From: Terriglobia bacterium
Lineage (GTDB): Bacteria > Acidobacteriota > Terriglobia > JAJPHL01
NCBI GenBank assembly: GCA_021325275.1
Contig: JAJPHL010000063.1
Coordinates: 89,514 to 153,513 of the forward strand
DNA length: 64,000 nt
Direction: 5' to 3'
The notes under the pieces were generated by a model that saw only the letters and a list, made by a program, of their open reading frames with translations, ran no database searches and was not told the DNA's origin. The position numbers and the translations under genes were made by a program. This document shows positions 9,348-18,237 of the stretch, one piece after another. The stretch's first letter is position 1; every line of letters begins with the position of its first letter.

Positions 9348-10073
9348 ATGCCGAACCTACAAGCAAGACCTGTACAATTGAGCACTTATCCGACGTCATC
9401 GTCCGCACAATCATCAAGCTGGTTGGATCCTGATGCCGAGCTCGTCGCGGCCGCACGCGACGGCGACGCCGCAAGTTTCGAAGTATTGGTGCAACGCCGT
9501 CAAGGAAAAATCCTGCGCCTGGCGCAAAGCTTTACCCACAATTTGGCCGACGCCGAGGAAGTCACGCAAAATTCTTTTCTGCTGGCGTTCCGCCGGCTGG
9601 ACTCTTTTCACGGCGACTCGCGATTCTCCACGTGGCTGGCGCGCATCGCCATCAATCAATCGCTGATCGCCCTGCGCCGCCGGCGCACGCGGGAAGTTTC
9701 GCTCGACGCGCCGCCCGATGAGCGCGGCGCATCGTCGGCGTTCGAGGTCGACGATCCGCGGCCCACGCCCGAGGAGCGACTCTTCGACGGCGAAACGCGC
9801 GACCACGTGGCGGCCGCCGTGGCGCGCTTGAAGCCGGCGTTTCGTGACGCGATCGAAGTGCATTATTTCCAGGAAAACTCCACCGAAGAGTCGGCGCGAA
9901 TTCTGCGTTTGTCGAACGAAGCGTTGAAGACCCGCTTGCATCGCGCGCGCCGGAAGCTGCGTGAGATTCTAACGACGCCGGCCGGCGGGGCGGGACGCTT
10001 CTGCCGGCCTGCTCTGGGGTCGTCGTGCCTGCAATCTATAGGTGCCGGAATGGTTCCTCAGCCGTCTCGGTAG
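9348..10073 (+). CDS. ECF RNA polymerase sigma factor (RpoE-like)
   Basis: A 241-residue extracytoplasmic-function sigma factor. Region 2 (core binding and -10 recognition) covers EELVAAARDGDAASFEVLV to DAEEVTQNSFLLAFRRLDSF and FSTWLARIAINQSL. Region 4 (-35 recognition) covers RLKPAFRDAIEVHYF to LSNEALKTRLHRARRKLREIL. I chose ATG 9348 over the in-frame GTG 9336 because TGAGGAG at 9337-9343 is a ribosome site in front of the ATG. No anti-sigma factor is adjacent. The last about 20 residues (rich in Gly, Cys and Ser) overlap the 3' end of the convergent membrane-protein gene by 38 bp, which is unusual and suggests a recently extended C-terminus. Confidence 0.9.
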   Translation: MPNLQARPVQLSTYPTSSSAQSSSWLDPDAELVAAARDGDAASFEVLVQRRQGKILRLAQSFTHNLADAEEVTQNSFLLAFRRLDSFHGDSRFSTWLARIAINQSLIALRRRRTREVSLDAPPDERGASSAFEVDDPRPTPEERLFDGETRDHVAAAVARLKPAFRDAIEVHYFQENSTEESARILRLSNEALKTRLHRARRKLREILTTPAGGAGRFCRPALGSSCLQSIGAGMVPQPSR

Positions 10074-10737
10074 GAGTTTTTTCCGCCTCGCGCTCTAGTG
10101 ACCGGCTGACGAGCTCCTTCGCTCCCAGGCCCACTGCGAGCGCCAGCGCGAAAACAATCCCCCCAAAGAGAATTCCGAAGGCGAGCTGTACAATTCCCGG
10201 CGCGATCTTCAGGTGATCGAGCGTCATCGCTACCGCGAGCACCAACACCATCCACTTCACGCCCACGCTGAGCAATCGCGCGTACTGCAAGTTGATGTTC
10301 ACCGCGCCGATCAGCACGCTGCGGCTCAGGAATCGCGCCAAAATTGTACCGATCAACAGCACCATCACGCCGCCCATCAAGTTCGGCATGTATCCCACGA
10401 TGCTATGCACTAAATCGTAGGTGAGCGACACGTCGAGCGCGGAGATGCCGATGAGAAATCCCATGATCAGCACGGCGGCCGCGGCCAAGCGCGTGACCAG
10501 CAGCGCGGGACTATGGTGCGGCGACCAATCCGATACCGACGGCCATCCGCGCTCCAGGCGCTGATCGAAATGCATCGCGCTGAGCAGCGCGTGCAGCAAC
10601 GCCGCGAGCATCCAGGCCACCGCGAACGATGCCGCGATTGCCACAACCATGGCGAGGAATCCCGGCAAGAGTGCTGCGAATTGGCCCAGCAAGCGAGCCC
10701 AGGATTGATCGAGCGCTTGTCTTGCTTGTTCCCACAT
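10036..10737 (-). CDS. membrane protein with conserved TM-helix repeats (MscS-related type)
   Basis: A 233-residue integral membrane protein with about five hydrophobic helices: FAALLPGFLAMVVAIAASF, WMLAALLHALL, LLVTRLAAAAVLIMGFLIG, MPNLMGGVMVLLIGTILAR, and a C-terminal pair ending LALAVGLGAKELVSRSLERE. The repeated G-hVhLhGhhLA pattern resembles the conserved TM helix repeat (PF05552) found in small mechanosensitive-channel-like proteins such as CmpX. The MscS beta domain is absent. An AGGAGGGC ribosome site precedes ATG, and the gene follows the glycosyltransferase-like gene by 8 bp, so it is probably in the glgE-treS operon. A link between solute accumulation and a mechanosensitive protein is attractive but inferred. 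Confidence 0.7.
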   Translation of the reverse strand: MWEQARQALDQSWARLLGQFAALLPGFLAMVVAIAASFAVAWMLAALLHALLSAMHFDQRLERGWPSVSDWSPHHSPALLVTRLAAAAVLIMGFLIGISALDVSLTYDLVHSIVGYMPNLMGGVMVLLIGTILARFLSRSVLIGAVNINLQYARLLSVGVKWMVLVLAVAMTLDHLKIAPGIVQLAFGILFGGIVFALALAVGLGAKELVSRSLEREAEKTPTETAEEPFRHL

Positions 10738-10745
10738 ACGCCCTC

Positions 10746-11975
10746 CTAAGGACTAAATCGATCAGGTGACCGCCAACGCGAAATCAGATACGGCTTGGCC
10801 GCTTCGTACTCGCGCGCGAGTCGAAGCAAGCGTTCTTCCACGCCTTCGCCGCCCGACTCCATCTCCAGCGCGTACGACGCGACCCACGCCAGATAAAGCG
10901 GCGTGAACGCGCGCAGCAAGTGGTCGCGGCGGATGCTACGCAGGCGATGCGCCAGCGCGAAATCGTAAACCACGCGGGCCCACACCGAGTCGGGCATGCG
11001 AAATGTCTCGGCGGGCGTCCGCGACAGCCGGTGCAATTCCAGCAGGGACGCCGGCGGCAATACCAATCCCCAAATTTCCTGCAAATTCCGTACCCCAAGT
11101 TGAAACGATTCCACCATGCGATGCACTTCGATGGGTCCCGTTTGCGACTCCGTCAAATGCGCTTCCTCACCGAGCGTCGGCACGGGTTGCGATCCGCGCA
11201 CGCGCTGCCAAAGGGCCGCGTTCAATTCCATGTCGGTGAACACAGGACCGAGTAGTTGCGCCAGCACCGAACTGAGATTCACCCAATCGGTTGGCGGATA
11301 GACGCGCTCGCCCACGTGGGTCTGCGCGACCTGCAAACCGGAACGTATCGCTTCCGGCGCGAGCCGTACCAGCGGCATCATGGGGTTCGGATCGTTGGCC
11401 GCGCCGCTCAACTTTTCGAGCAACCGCTTGGAGCACGCCAGATCGGGTCCCATGGGATTTTGAATCCTGCGCCCATACAGCGCCTGACTCAACGGGCTGA
11501 CAATGCCGCTGTTGATCAATCCTTCGAACTTGTGACGGTCATAGCACGGTGTCACGAGATCGAAGTTGCGTTCCAGAATCGGCTGCGCGAGTTGCGAGAT
11601 CCAGTGCGGCGTCACAGTTTGCAAATTCGACGCCACCACGCAACACGCGCGCGCGCCGAGCTTGCTTCCCGCGGCAAAGAGGGAACGATACGCCGCGCCG
11701 ACGCTCTCCACCGTCGCGACCGTGGGACTTTGTCCGAACGTGCGGTCGCGCACCACAAAGAACGAATCGTCCGCCGCTGCCTCGGCGCCATCGCCGTCGT
11801 TATGGATCACCACGGTCTTAGGTCGCTCCGCCAGAGCGCCCAGCGACTCGCGCACCATCATCGCCGCGCCGGCCGAATGTGTTTCGTCCGCGCCGAGAAT
11901 GCCCACTACCAGATCCGCGCCGCCGATTCCGGCGATCTGTTCTTGCGTTTCCGAGAGTGTGTTCGCCTCGCTCAT
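10746..11975 (-). CDS. glycosyltransferase-like protein (GT81/glucosylglycerate-synthase-like), DXD degenerate
   Basis: A 409-residue protein. Its central block (DLVTPCYDRHKFEGLI, SPLSQALYGRRIQNPMGPD) resembles the GT-A glycosyltransferases annotated as glucosylglycerate synthases or cell-wall glycosyltransferases, in which the equivalent stretch reads roughly YxRHKYDGTIT...LTRALYGRRVRQPIGGD. Where I expect the metal-binding D-x-D strand, this protein reads CCVVASNLQTVTPHWI, so both Asp residues seem to be missing. The C-terminal half is helical. It lies between treS-mak (10 bp upstream) and the TM-repeat protein (8 bp downstream), so it belongs to the glucan/trehalose operon. It may make a compatible solute or be a catalytically dead regulatory relative. 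Family membership is from memory of motifs and is moderate. Confidence 0.6.
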   Translation of the reverse strand: MSEANTLSETQEQIAGIGGADLVVGILGADETHSAGAAMMVRESLGALAERPKTVVIHNDGDGAEAAADDSFFVVRDRTFGQSPTVATVESVGAAYRSLFAAGSKLGARACCVVASNLQTVTPHWISQLAQPILERNFDLVTPCYDRHKFEGLINSGIVSPLSQALYGRRIQNPMGPDLACSKRLLEKLSGAANDPNPMMPLVRLAPEAIRSGLQVAQTHVGERVYPPTDWVNLSSVLAQLLGPVFTDMELNAALWQRVRGSQPVPTLGEEAHLTESQTGPIEVHRMVESFQLGVRNLQEIWGLVLPPASLLELHRLSRTPAETFRMPDSVWARVVYDFALAHRLRSIRRDHLLRAFTPLYLAWVASYALEMESGGEGVEERLLRLAREYEAAKPYLISRWRSPDRFSP

Positions 11976-11985
11976 GGCGTCTCGA

Positions 11986-14900
11986 TCAAATCGGTAGCGA
12001 AAGAATGCCGCGCAGCGGAATCAAAACCCACGCCGGACGGCTGTTCAGTTCGTAGAGCAATTCGTACAGCGCCTTGTCGAAGAGATACGTGTCCAGCAGC
12101 ATGGCGAAGTCTTCGCTGCGCTCCGGAAGAAACGCCGCGCCCCGCGCCGTTTCGCGATAGGCGCGCAAGAATTGCGCCGACACTTGGTGATCCCAAAGCT
12201 GCGCCCACGGTTCCAAACGGTCCAGATCCTCGGGGCGTCTGGCCGTGTAGTTGATAAGGGTGGAGTACGCTGCATAACTGAACGATCGCAACATTCCGGC
12301 GACGTCTTTCAGCGGCGATTGCTTGGCGCGGCGCTCCGCCAGCGGACGCGATGGCTCGCCTTCGAAGTCGAGGATCACGAAATTCGAAACCACGCGCAGG
12401 ACTTGGCCCAAGTGATAGTCGCCGTGAATGCGGATGCGCTGCGCGTGGAACCCGCCGTCGGCGCGCGGCCGGAAGTGATCGAGAATGCGGTGGCGGCGGC
12501 TCAACACGGTCGCGGCCAAGTCCACGGTTTCGTCGGGCAACTGCGCCAAGTTGTACTTCAACGCGTCGAAGGCCATAGAAGCCTGGCGCCGCAGCGACTC
12601 AAAGATCGCCTGTAAATCGGTTGAGGAAATCGTTTCGGGCGCAAACGCGGGATGCTTCAAAGGATCGTTTGGTTGCGCGCCGAGCGCCAAATGCAATTCG
12701 GCGGTGCGGCGGCCGAGTTTGTCCGCCGCTTCCATATACATTCCGATGTGGTCGTGCGCCTCCGGGTTCGGATCGCGCTCCGAAAGGTCGAACGGACTCG
12801 CGAGCTCGCCGCGCAGGGCATCGGGGAATGGATTGGGCGCGGCGGTTTCGTAGAAACGCTCGACTTCTTCGATGCTCCACTTCCAACCGTCGCCCTCGTT
12901 GGCGACAAAGCCTTGCATCATCGCGACGGTAACGGTTTCCGCGCCGGCTTCGGATGAAGGCTCGGCGGGCGCGTACTCGATGGATCCGGCGAACGGCGGG
13001 ATCGGTGCAAAATGCGCTTGCTCGGTGAGATACTTTCCGACTTCGCAATCGGGATTCGGTCCGGCCATTTCGTGACGGAACAATTTCAGAATCATGCGAT
13101 CGCCGTACATCACCGAAGTATTACTTTGCTCGATCGAACCTCGCTTGACGGGAAGGACTGCCGCGTCTCCTCGAATGGCCGCGAACGCGGAACTGGGAAG
13201 CCCGCGCAGCACGCCGCTGTGCATGCGAATTTCACGCGATCCCGCGATCATGTCGGCGAGCTCGCGGCAGAACGCTTCGCTGAAAATGGCATCGTGCAAG
13301 ACGCCGCCTTGCTCGCGCGCCGTTACTGGGCAAAGCACCGCGTTGGGCGACGATTGCACCAACGCCGCGGACGCGTCGCCGAAGGACGAGCTCAGTGGGA
13401 CGAGATAGGTGTCGGGATCGCCCGCGTCGTAGCGGACTTCCAACATCGCCAAGGCCGCGCCGCTATCGGGCAGCGCGGCCCAATCGACAATGCGAGTCGA
13501 CGCGATGTGCCGCGATTTCGCGGCGAACCAGCGCTGCTTCGGCAGATAGTCGGGCAGAATGCGTGTCTCGAGACGCCGCCCCGTCGCGCCGGTGAGCACT
13601 TTCTCCCATCCTCCCGCGACGCTGATCGTGTTTTCGGGCTCGGCGGAGGGCGCCTCCACGTCCGGCGCGTGGATTTCGAGCCATAGCGAACTGTAGGGCG
13701 CCAGTGTGAGACGGTAGGCTTCACGTCCAATTGCCGGGAACTCCACGTAGCCCAACATTTCGATCGGCGTGGATCCCGCGAGGTCCTTCAGGTCGAGATC
13801 GACCGGCTGCGCGAAGCGCGACAGATTCGCGACGCATAACACTTGTTCGCCCTCGTATCGCCGCAGATACGCCAGCACCTTGCGATTCGCGGGATTCAAA
13901 AACTCGATCGTCCCGCGTCCGAAAACGCGGAAGAGCTTGCGCAGCGCGATCATGTTGCGCATCCAATTCAGCAGCGACGACGGATCGGACTGCTGCGCTT
14001 CCACGTTCACCGCTTCGTATCCCCACACGGGATCCATTACCACCGGCGAGTACAAACGCGCCGGCGTGGCGGTGGAAAATCCGGCGTTGCGGTCGGCGTT
14101 CCACTGCATCGGCGTGCGTACGCCGTTGCGGTCGCCCAGATAAATGTTGTCGCCCATGCCGAGTTCGTCGCCGTAGTAGAGGATCGGCGTGCCAGGCAGG
14201 GAGAAGAGCAAGCTGTTGAGCAACTCCATGCGCCGGCGATTATTGTCGACCAGCGGGGCGAGTCTTCGGCGAATGCCGAGGTTCAAGCGCATGCGCGGAT
14301 CGGAACTGTACGCCAAGTACATGTAATCGCGCTCGTCGTCGGTGACCATTTCGAGCGTCAACTCGTCGTGATTGCGCAGAAACAATCCCCACTGGCATCC
14401 CGCCGGAATCGGCGGCGTTTGACTCACGATGTCGGTGATCGGCAGGCGGTCTTCCTGACGCAGCGCCATGTAAATGCGCGGCATCAGTGGGAAATGAAAA
14501 GCCATGTGAAACTCATCGCCGTCGCCGAAATACGGGCGGACGTCGGTGGGCCACTGATTGGCTTCCGCGAGAATCATGCGATTCGCGTATTCGCTGTCCA
14601 CGGTGTGACGCAATCGGCGAACCACTTCGTGCGTCTCCGGCAGATTCTCGCAACTGGTTCCTTCGCGCTCCACCAAGTACGGCACGGCATCCACGCGCAG
14701 CGCGTCGACACCGAGGTCGAACCAGAAGCGCATCACTTTCGTCACTTCTTCCAACACCACCGGATTGTCGTAATTCAAATCGGGCTGATGCGAGAAGAAA
14801 CGATGCCAGTAATATGCTTGCGCCACGGGATCCCACGTCCAGTTGGACTTTTCCGTGTCGCTGAAGATGATTCGCGCGTCGGCGTATTTCTTGTCGGTAT

Positions 14901-15348
14901 CGCTCCAAACGTAGAAATCGCGTTCCGTCGATCCCGCGGGAGCGCGGCGCGCGGCGTCGAACCAAGGATGCTGGTCGGAGGTGTGATTCACCACCAGTTC
15001 GATCATCACTTGCAGGCCGCGCGCGTGTGCGGCATCGAGAAACGCCTTGAAATCGTCGAGCGTGCCGTACATCGGATGCACGCCCATGTAGTCGGCGATA
15101 TCGTAGCCGTCGTCTTTCAAGGGCGAAGGAAAAAAGGGCAGCAGCCAAATGCATGTGACGCCGAGATCCTGGATGTAGTCGAGCCGTTGCAGCAGACCAG
15201 GGAAGTCGCCGACACCGTCGCCGTTTGAATCCTTGAACGCCTTGACGTGAACTTCGTAGATGATCGCGTCCTGATACCACAAGGGATCGGACGCGCTGCC
15301 AGAGCGCCTCGCGGCTACGAGCGGTTCTTGAACGGCTTCACGCGGCAT
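11986..15348 (-). CDS. treS: trehalose synthase fused to maltokinase (TreS-Mak/Pep2)
   Basis: A 1120-residue fusion. The N-terminal part (to about residue 580) is TreS, which interconverts trehalose and maltose: [54 protein letters not shown] (nucleophile), [35 protein letters not shown]. The C-terminal part is a maltokinase: [12 protein letters not shown], then the kinase-like loop [10 protein letters not shown] and [16 protein letters not shown]. Together they turn trehalose into maltose-1-phosphate, the donor for GlgE encoded 10 bp upstream. I chose ATG 15348 over an upstream in-frame start at 15411: an AAGGAAAA ribosome site overlapping the glgE stop precedes it, and the longer form would run well into glgE. 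TreS-Mak fusions are known in several phyla. Confidence 0.93.
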   Translation of the reverse strand: MPREAVQEPLVAARRSGSASDPLWYQDAIIYEVHVKAFKDSNGDGVGDFPGLLQRLDYIQDLGVTCIWLLPFFPSPLKDDGYDIADYMGVHPMYGTLDDFKAFLDAAHARGLQVMIELVVNHTSDQHPWFDAARRAPAGSTERDFYVWSDTDKKYADARIIFSDTEKSNWTWDPVAQAYYWHRFFSHQPDLNYDNPVVLEEVTKVMRFWFDLGVDALRVDAVPYLVEREGTSCENLPETHEVVRRLRHTVDSEYANRMILAEANQWPTDVRPYFGDGDEFHMAFHFPLMPRIYMALRQEDRLPITDIVSQTPPIPAGCQWGLFLRNHDELTLEMVTDDERDYMYLAYSSDPRMRLNLGIRRRLAPLVDNNRRRMELLNSLLFSLPGTPILYYGDELGMGDNIYLGDRNGVRTPMQWNADRNAGFSTATPARLYSPVVMDPVWGYEAVNVEAQQSDPSSLLNWMRNMIALRKLFRVFGRGTIEFLNPANRKVLAYLRRYEGEQVLCVANLSRFAQPVDLDLKDLAGSTPIEMLGYVEFPAIGREAYRLTLAPYSSLWLEIHAPDVEAPSAEPENTISVAGGWEKVLTGATGRRLETRILPDYLPKQRWFAAKSRHIASTRIVDWAALPDSGAALAMLEVRYDAGDPDTYLVPLSSSFGDASAALVQSSPNAVLCPVTAREQGGVLHDAIFSEAFCRELADMIAGSREIRMHSGVLRGLPSSAFAAIRGDAAVLPVKRGSIEQSNTSVMYGDRMILKLFRHEMAGPNPDCEVGKYLTEQAHFAPIPPFAGSIEYAPAEPSSEAGAETVTVAMMQGFVANEGDGWKWSIEEVERFYETAAPNPFPDALRGELASPFDLSERDPNPEAHDHIGMYMEAADKLGRRTAELHLALGAQPNDPLKHPAFAPETISSTDLQAIFESLRRQASMAFDALKYNLAQLPDETVDLAATVLSRRHRILDHFRPRADGGFHAQRIRIHGDYHLGQVLRVVSNFVILDFEGEPSRPLAERRAKQSPLKDVAGMLRSFSYAAYSTLINYTARRPEDLDRLEPWAQLWDHQVSAQFLRAYRETARGAAFLPERSEDFAMLLDTYLFDKALYELLYELNSRPAWVLIPLRGILSLPI

Positions 15349-15358
15349 CGTGTTTTCC

Positions 15359-17347
15359 TTATTGACGCAAACGCAAAATGTGCGCCGGCCGGCGTTCCGG
15401 CGCAAGCTCAACGTAATTCCGCGATCCTTGCCACAAATAGCGCTGGCCGCCCAGAAGGTCCTGCGCTTGAAACGCGCGGTTCCAATCGAGTCCCAAGGCG
15501 CCGAGATCGAGCGACACCCATCCGGATTGCGTGTAGAACGGATCGAGATTCACGACCGCGACGATTGGCAGACTGGCGTCGGATTTAGAAGCGCCGGGCG
15601 CGGTCTTGCTATAGCAAATCAGCATGGGATTGTCGGTGGCATGAAAGCGCAGCGTACGATCGGTTTGCAGCGCGGCGTTTTGGCGGCGAATCGCGTTGAC
15701 CTGCGCGATGAAATCCTTCAAGCTGTGCGGCGCGTCGAGATTCCAGTGCTTGATTTCGTATTTCTCCGAGTTAAGGTACTCTTCGCTGCCGGACTCCTTG
15801 CGTTCGCGCTCGCACAACTCAAACGCCGGACCGTAAATGCCGTAATTGGCGCCGAGCGTAGCGGCCAGCAGCAGGCGGATCATGAACCCGGCGCGTCCGC
15901 CGTCGACGAGCGCTTGCGCGAGAATGTCCGGTGTGTTCGGCCACAAATTCGCCCGGAAGAATTCGCGGACGTCCGTTTGCGTCAGTTCCGTCAAGTACGC
16001 GGTGATTTCGTCACGCGTGTTGCGCCACGTGAAATATGTATACGACTGCGAGAAGCCCAGCTTCGCCAAGCCGTACATCAGGTGCGGGCGCGTGAACGCC
16101 TCCGCGAGGAAGAGCGTTTCGGGATGCTCCCTTTTGATCTCGGCGATCACCCACTCCCAAAACGAAAACGCTTTGGTGTGCGGGTTGTCGACGCGAAAGA
16201 TGCGCACGCCCTGAAAAATCCAAAAGTCCAAAACGCTTTTCAGCTCTTGCCACAGCTCGCGCCAGTGTTCGGTCTCGAAATCGAGCGGATAGATATCCTC
16301 GTACTTCTTCGGAGGATTCTCAGCGTATTGAATCGAGCCGTCGGGGCGATGGCGAAACCACTCCGGATGCTCTTGCGTGTAAGGATGGTCGGGGCTGCAC
16401 TGAAACGCGATGTCGAGGGCGATTTCCATGTTCATCTCGCGTGCCTTCGCAACGAGACGGCGAAAATCGTCGAGCGTTCCCAGTTGCGGATGCACGGCGG
16501 AGTGCCCGCCTTCCGGCGCGCCGATCGCCCAGGGACTTCCCACGTCGCCGGGCGCGCAGGCGACGGAGTTGTTTTTTCCTTTGCGATGATCGCGCCCGAT
16601 TGGATGCACAGGTGGAAGGTAGACGACGTCGAAGCCCAGCGACTGAATATACGGCAAACGCTGTTCACAGTCCCGAAACGTCCCGTGAGTACCGGGTTCG
16701 TTAGAGCAAGAGCGGGGAAACACTTCGTACCACGTGGAAAATCGCGCGCGTTCGCGATCCACTTGGACGGCGAGCTCGCGCGGAAATCGGCTGGCCAGGT
16801 GACGGTCGGCGTTGCGATCCGCGACAGACGCCAGATCGTCGCTCAGGGCCGCTGCGACGGCACGCGCGCGATCGCCGTTGGCGGTGATTTCCTCTGCCCA
16901 GTGGCGAAGCTGCGCCGCGTCGTTGCCGTTGGCGCCTTCGGCGAGCGATCGAATCAATCCGGCGCCTATTTGTAAATCGAGGCTGACATCTTGCGATGCG
17001 GCGGTCTTCTTGATAAGCGCGGCGCGCCACGACTGAAAGTGATCCACCCAGCCTTCGACCGTATAAAAATACTTGCCGAGCTTGCCGACGCGAAATTGGC
17101 CGCGCCACAAATCGTTGCCGAGCGGCTCCATCGGTGCGGCGCGCCACTCGTCCTCCGACTCGTGACGATAGAGCAGCTTGCAACTGATCTGATCGTGGCC
17201 GTCGGCGAAGATTGCCGCTTCCGCAGTCACGCTTTCGCCCACGACGCGCTTGATGGGATAGCGTCCGCCGTCGATCTCGGGGCGCACCATGTCCACCACT
17301 ACGCGAAGTCTTCCGTCGGTTTCAAGACCGCTAATCGCGATAGCCAT
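15359..17347 (-). CDS. glgE: alpha-1,4-glucan:maltose-1-phosphate maltosyltransferase (GlgE)
   Basis: GlgE transfers maltosyl units from maltose-1-phosphate to the non-reducing ends of alpha-1,4-glucans. The 662-residue protein has the GlgE N-terminal domain ([17 protein letters not shown]), [19 protein letters not shown], the barrel motifs [26 protein letters not shown] (nucleophile Asp) and [19 protein letters not shown] (acid/base Glu), and a C-terminal beta domain. These are diagnostic GlgE sequences and the length is typical. It is the first clear gene of a minus-strand run glgE - treS/mak - GT-like - TM protein. The upstream neighbour ends 38 bp before its ATG, so the promoter is either in that gene or shared. 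Cytoplasmic. Confidence 0.95.
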   Translation of the reverse strand: MAIAISGLETDGRLRVVVDMVRPEIDGGRYPIKRVVGESVTAEAAIFADGHDQISCKLLYRHESEDEWRAAPMEPLGNDLWRGQFRVGKLGKYFYTVEGWVDHFQSWRAALIKKTAASQDVSLDLQIGAGLIRSLAEGANGNDAAQLRHWAEEITANGDRARAVAAALSDDLASVADRNADRHLASRFPRELAVQVDRERARFSTWYEVFPRSCSNEPGTHGTFRDCEQRLPYIQSLGFDVVYLPPVHPIGRDHRKGKNNSVACAPGDVGSPWAIGAPEGGHSAVHPQLGTLDDFRRLVAKAREMNMEIALDIAFQCSPDHPYTQEHPEWFRHRPDGSIQYAENPPKKYEDIYPLDFETEHWRELWQELKSVLDFWIFQGVRIFRVDNPHTKAFSFWEWVIAEIKREHPETLFLAEAFTRPHLMYGLAKLGFSQSYTYFTWRNTRDEITAYLTELTQTDVREFFRANLWPNTPDILAQALVDGGRAGFMIRLLLAATLGANYGIYGPAFELCERERKESGSEEYLNSEKYEIKHWNLDAPHSLKDFIAQVNAIRRQNAALQTDRTLRFHATDNPMLICYSKTAPGASKSDASLPIVAVVNLDPFYTQSGWVSLDLGALGLDWNRAFQAQDLLGGQRYLWQGSRNYVELAPERRPAHILRLRQ

Positions 17348-17385
17348 GTCCGACCGAACCCACCAATCCGGCGCGGGCGACTCGC

Positions 17386-18165
17386 TTACGCCCGCAAGAA
17401 TGCGCGGAGCGCCACCGCCGCCGCGAGTGTCAACATGCCGACGATCGCAATCAGCGGAACGGTGCTCGCGGTTTTTGGCAAAGTTTCCGGCGTGCCAACC
17501 GGCGTTTCGATCGTTCCGCCGGGAACCGCCGGTGGAGCCGCCTGCGCGCTCACCGTTGGCGTCTGGTCCGCAGCCTGCCCAGGATTCTGCTGCAAGGTTT
17601 GCGGCTGAGGCTCGACGGGAGTTACCGGCGCGTTGTTCTTCGCCGTCTGATCCGGGAGCTGATCCGGCGATTGCCCGGAGAGCTGCGGAGTCTCGGCGAG
17701 CGGCGAGGCCGCCGACAAATCCGCGACGGTTGCCGCGGGATGATCCATGTCCTCCGCTGTCGCGAGCATCGTCGCTTCCCCGATCATCATTCCGGGTTGA
17801 TAGACGAATCGCTCACCGACGCGCGAGCCCGGACGGAACCACTCGGCGACCGCCTGACCGCGGAACGGTCCTTGGCGTTCTTCAAATTTCACGTTTTCTT
17901 CCGGCGCTCGCGGGAGTTGGTCGGGATCGGTGGCCACAACCGCCACCAACTGGCGCGTCACACCATCGAAAATCTGCACGTGGTGTTCGGCGCCTTGATT
18001 GTCGGAAAGCACGAAAAGGTACGTGCCGCCCGGCAGCACCATGCCGGGAATCTCCACCCACGTATCGAATTTCACCGTGGCTTGGCGCGAGTCCGCTGCC
18101 ACGGGAAGCGTCAGCGCGACCAGCGCCAGCGCGAGCGAGAAAAGCAGAGTACGTTTTGCAAACAT
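17386..18165 (-). CDS. exported protein with LPKTA-type C-terminal sorting-like tail
   Basis: A 259-residue exported protein of unknown function. A Sec signal peptide covers about residues 1-25 (MFAKRTLLFSLALALVALTLPVAA). A compact domain follows, about 30-150 (VKFDTWVEIPGMVLPGGTYLF, QIFDGVTRQLVA, WFRPGSRVGERFVY), then a Pro/Gln/Ala-rich linker. The end has the build of a sorting signal: ETLPKTAST, a hydrophobic helix (PLIAIVGMLTLAAAVAL) and an Arg-containing tail. LPxTA followed by a helix and basic residues resembles an LPXTG signal, but this is a Gram-negative-type genome and no sortase is visible here. The start has a GTGAGGT ribosome site. It may share transcription with glgE just downstream. 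Confidence 0.7.
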   Translation of the reverse strand: MFAKRTLLFSLALALVALTLPVAADSRQATVKFDTWVEIPGMVLPGGTYLFVLSDNQGAEHHVQIFDGVTRQLVAVVATDPDQLPRAPEENVKFEERQGPFRGQAVAEWFRPGSRVGERFVYQPGMMIGEATMLATAEDMDHPAATVADLSAASPLAETPQLSGQSPDQLPDQTAKNNAPVTPVEPQPQTLQQNPGQAADQTPTVSAQAAPPAVPGGTIETPVGTPETLPKTASTVPLIAIVGMLTLAAAVALRAFLRA

Positions 18166-18237
18166 TTCAGAACCTCACTTTCAGGTGACGAAGCCGGTCG
18201 TGACGAAGCGGCGCTTGGTTCTGATGCGACTCGTTAC

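Noticed and set aside
13843..15228. 461-residue plus-strand open frame
   Set aside because: Antisense to treS; no domain and no ribosome site.
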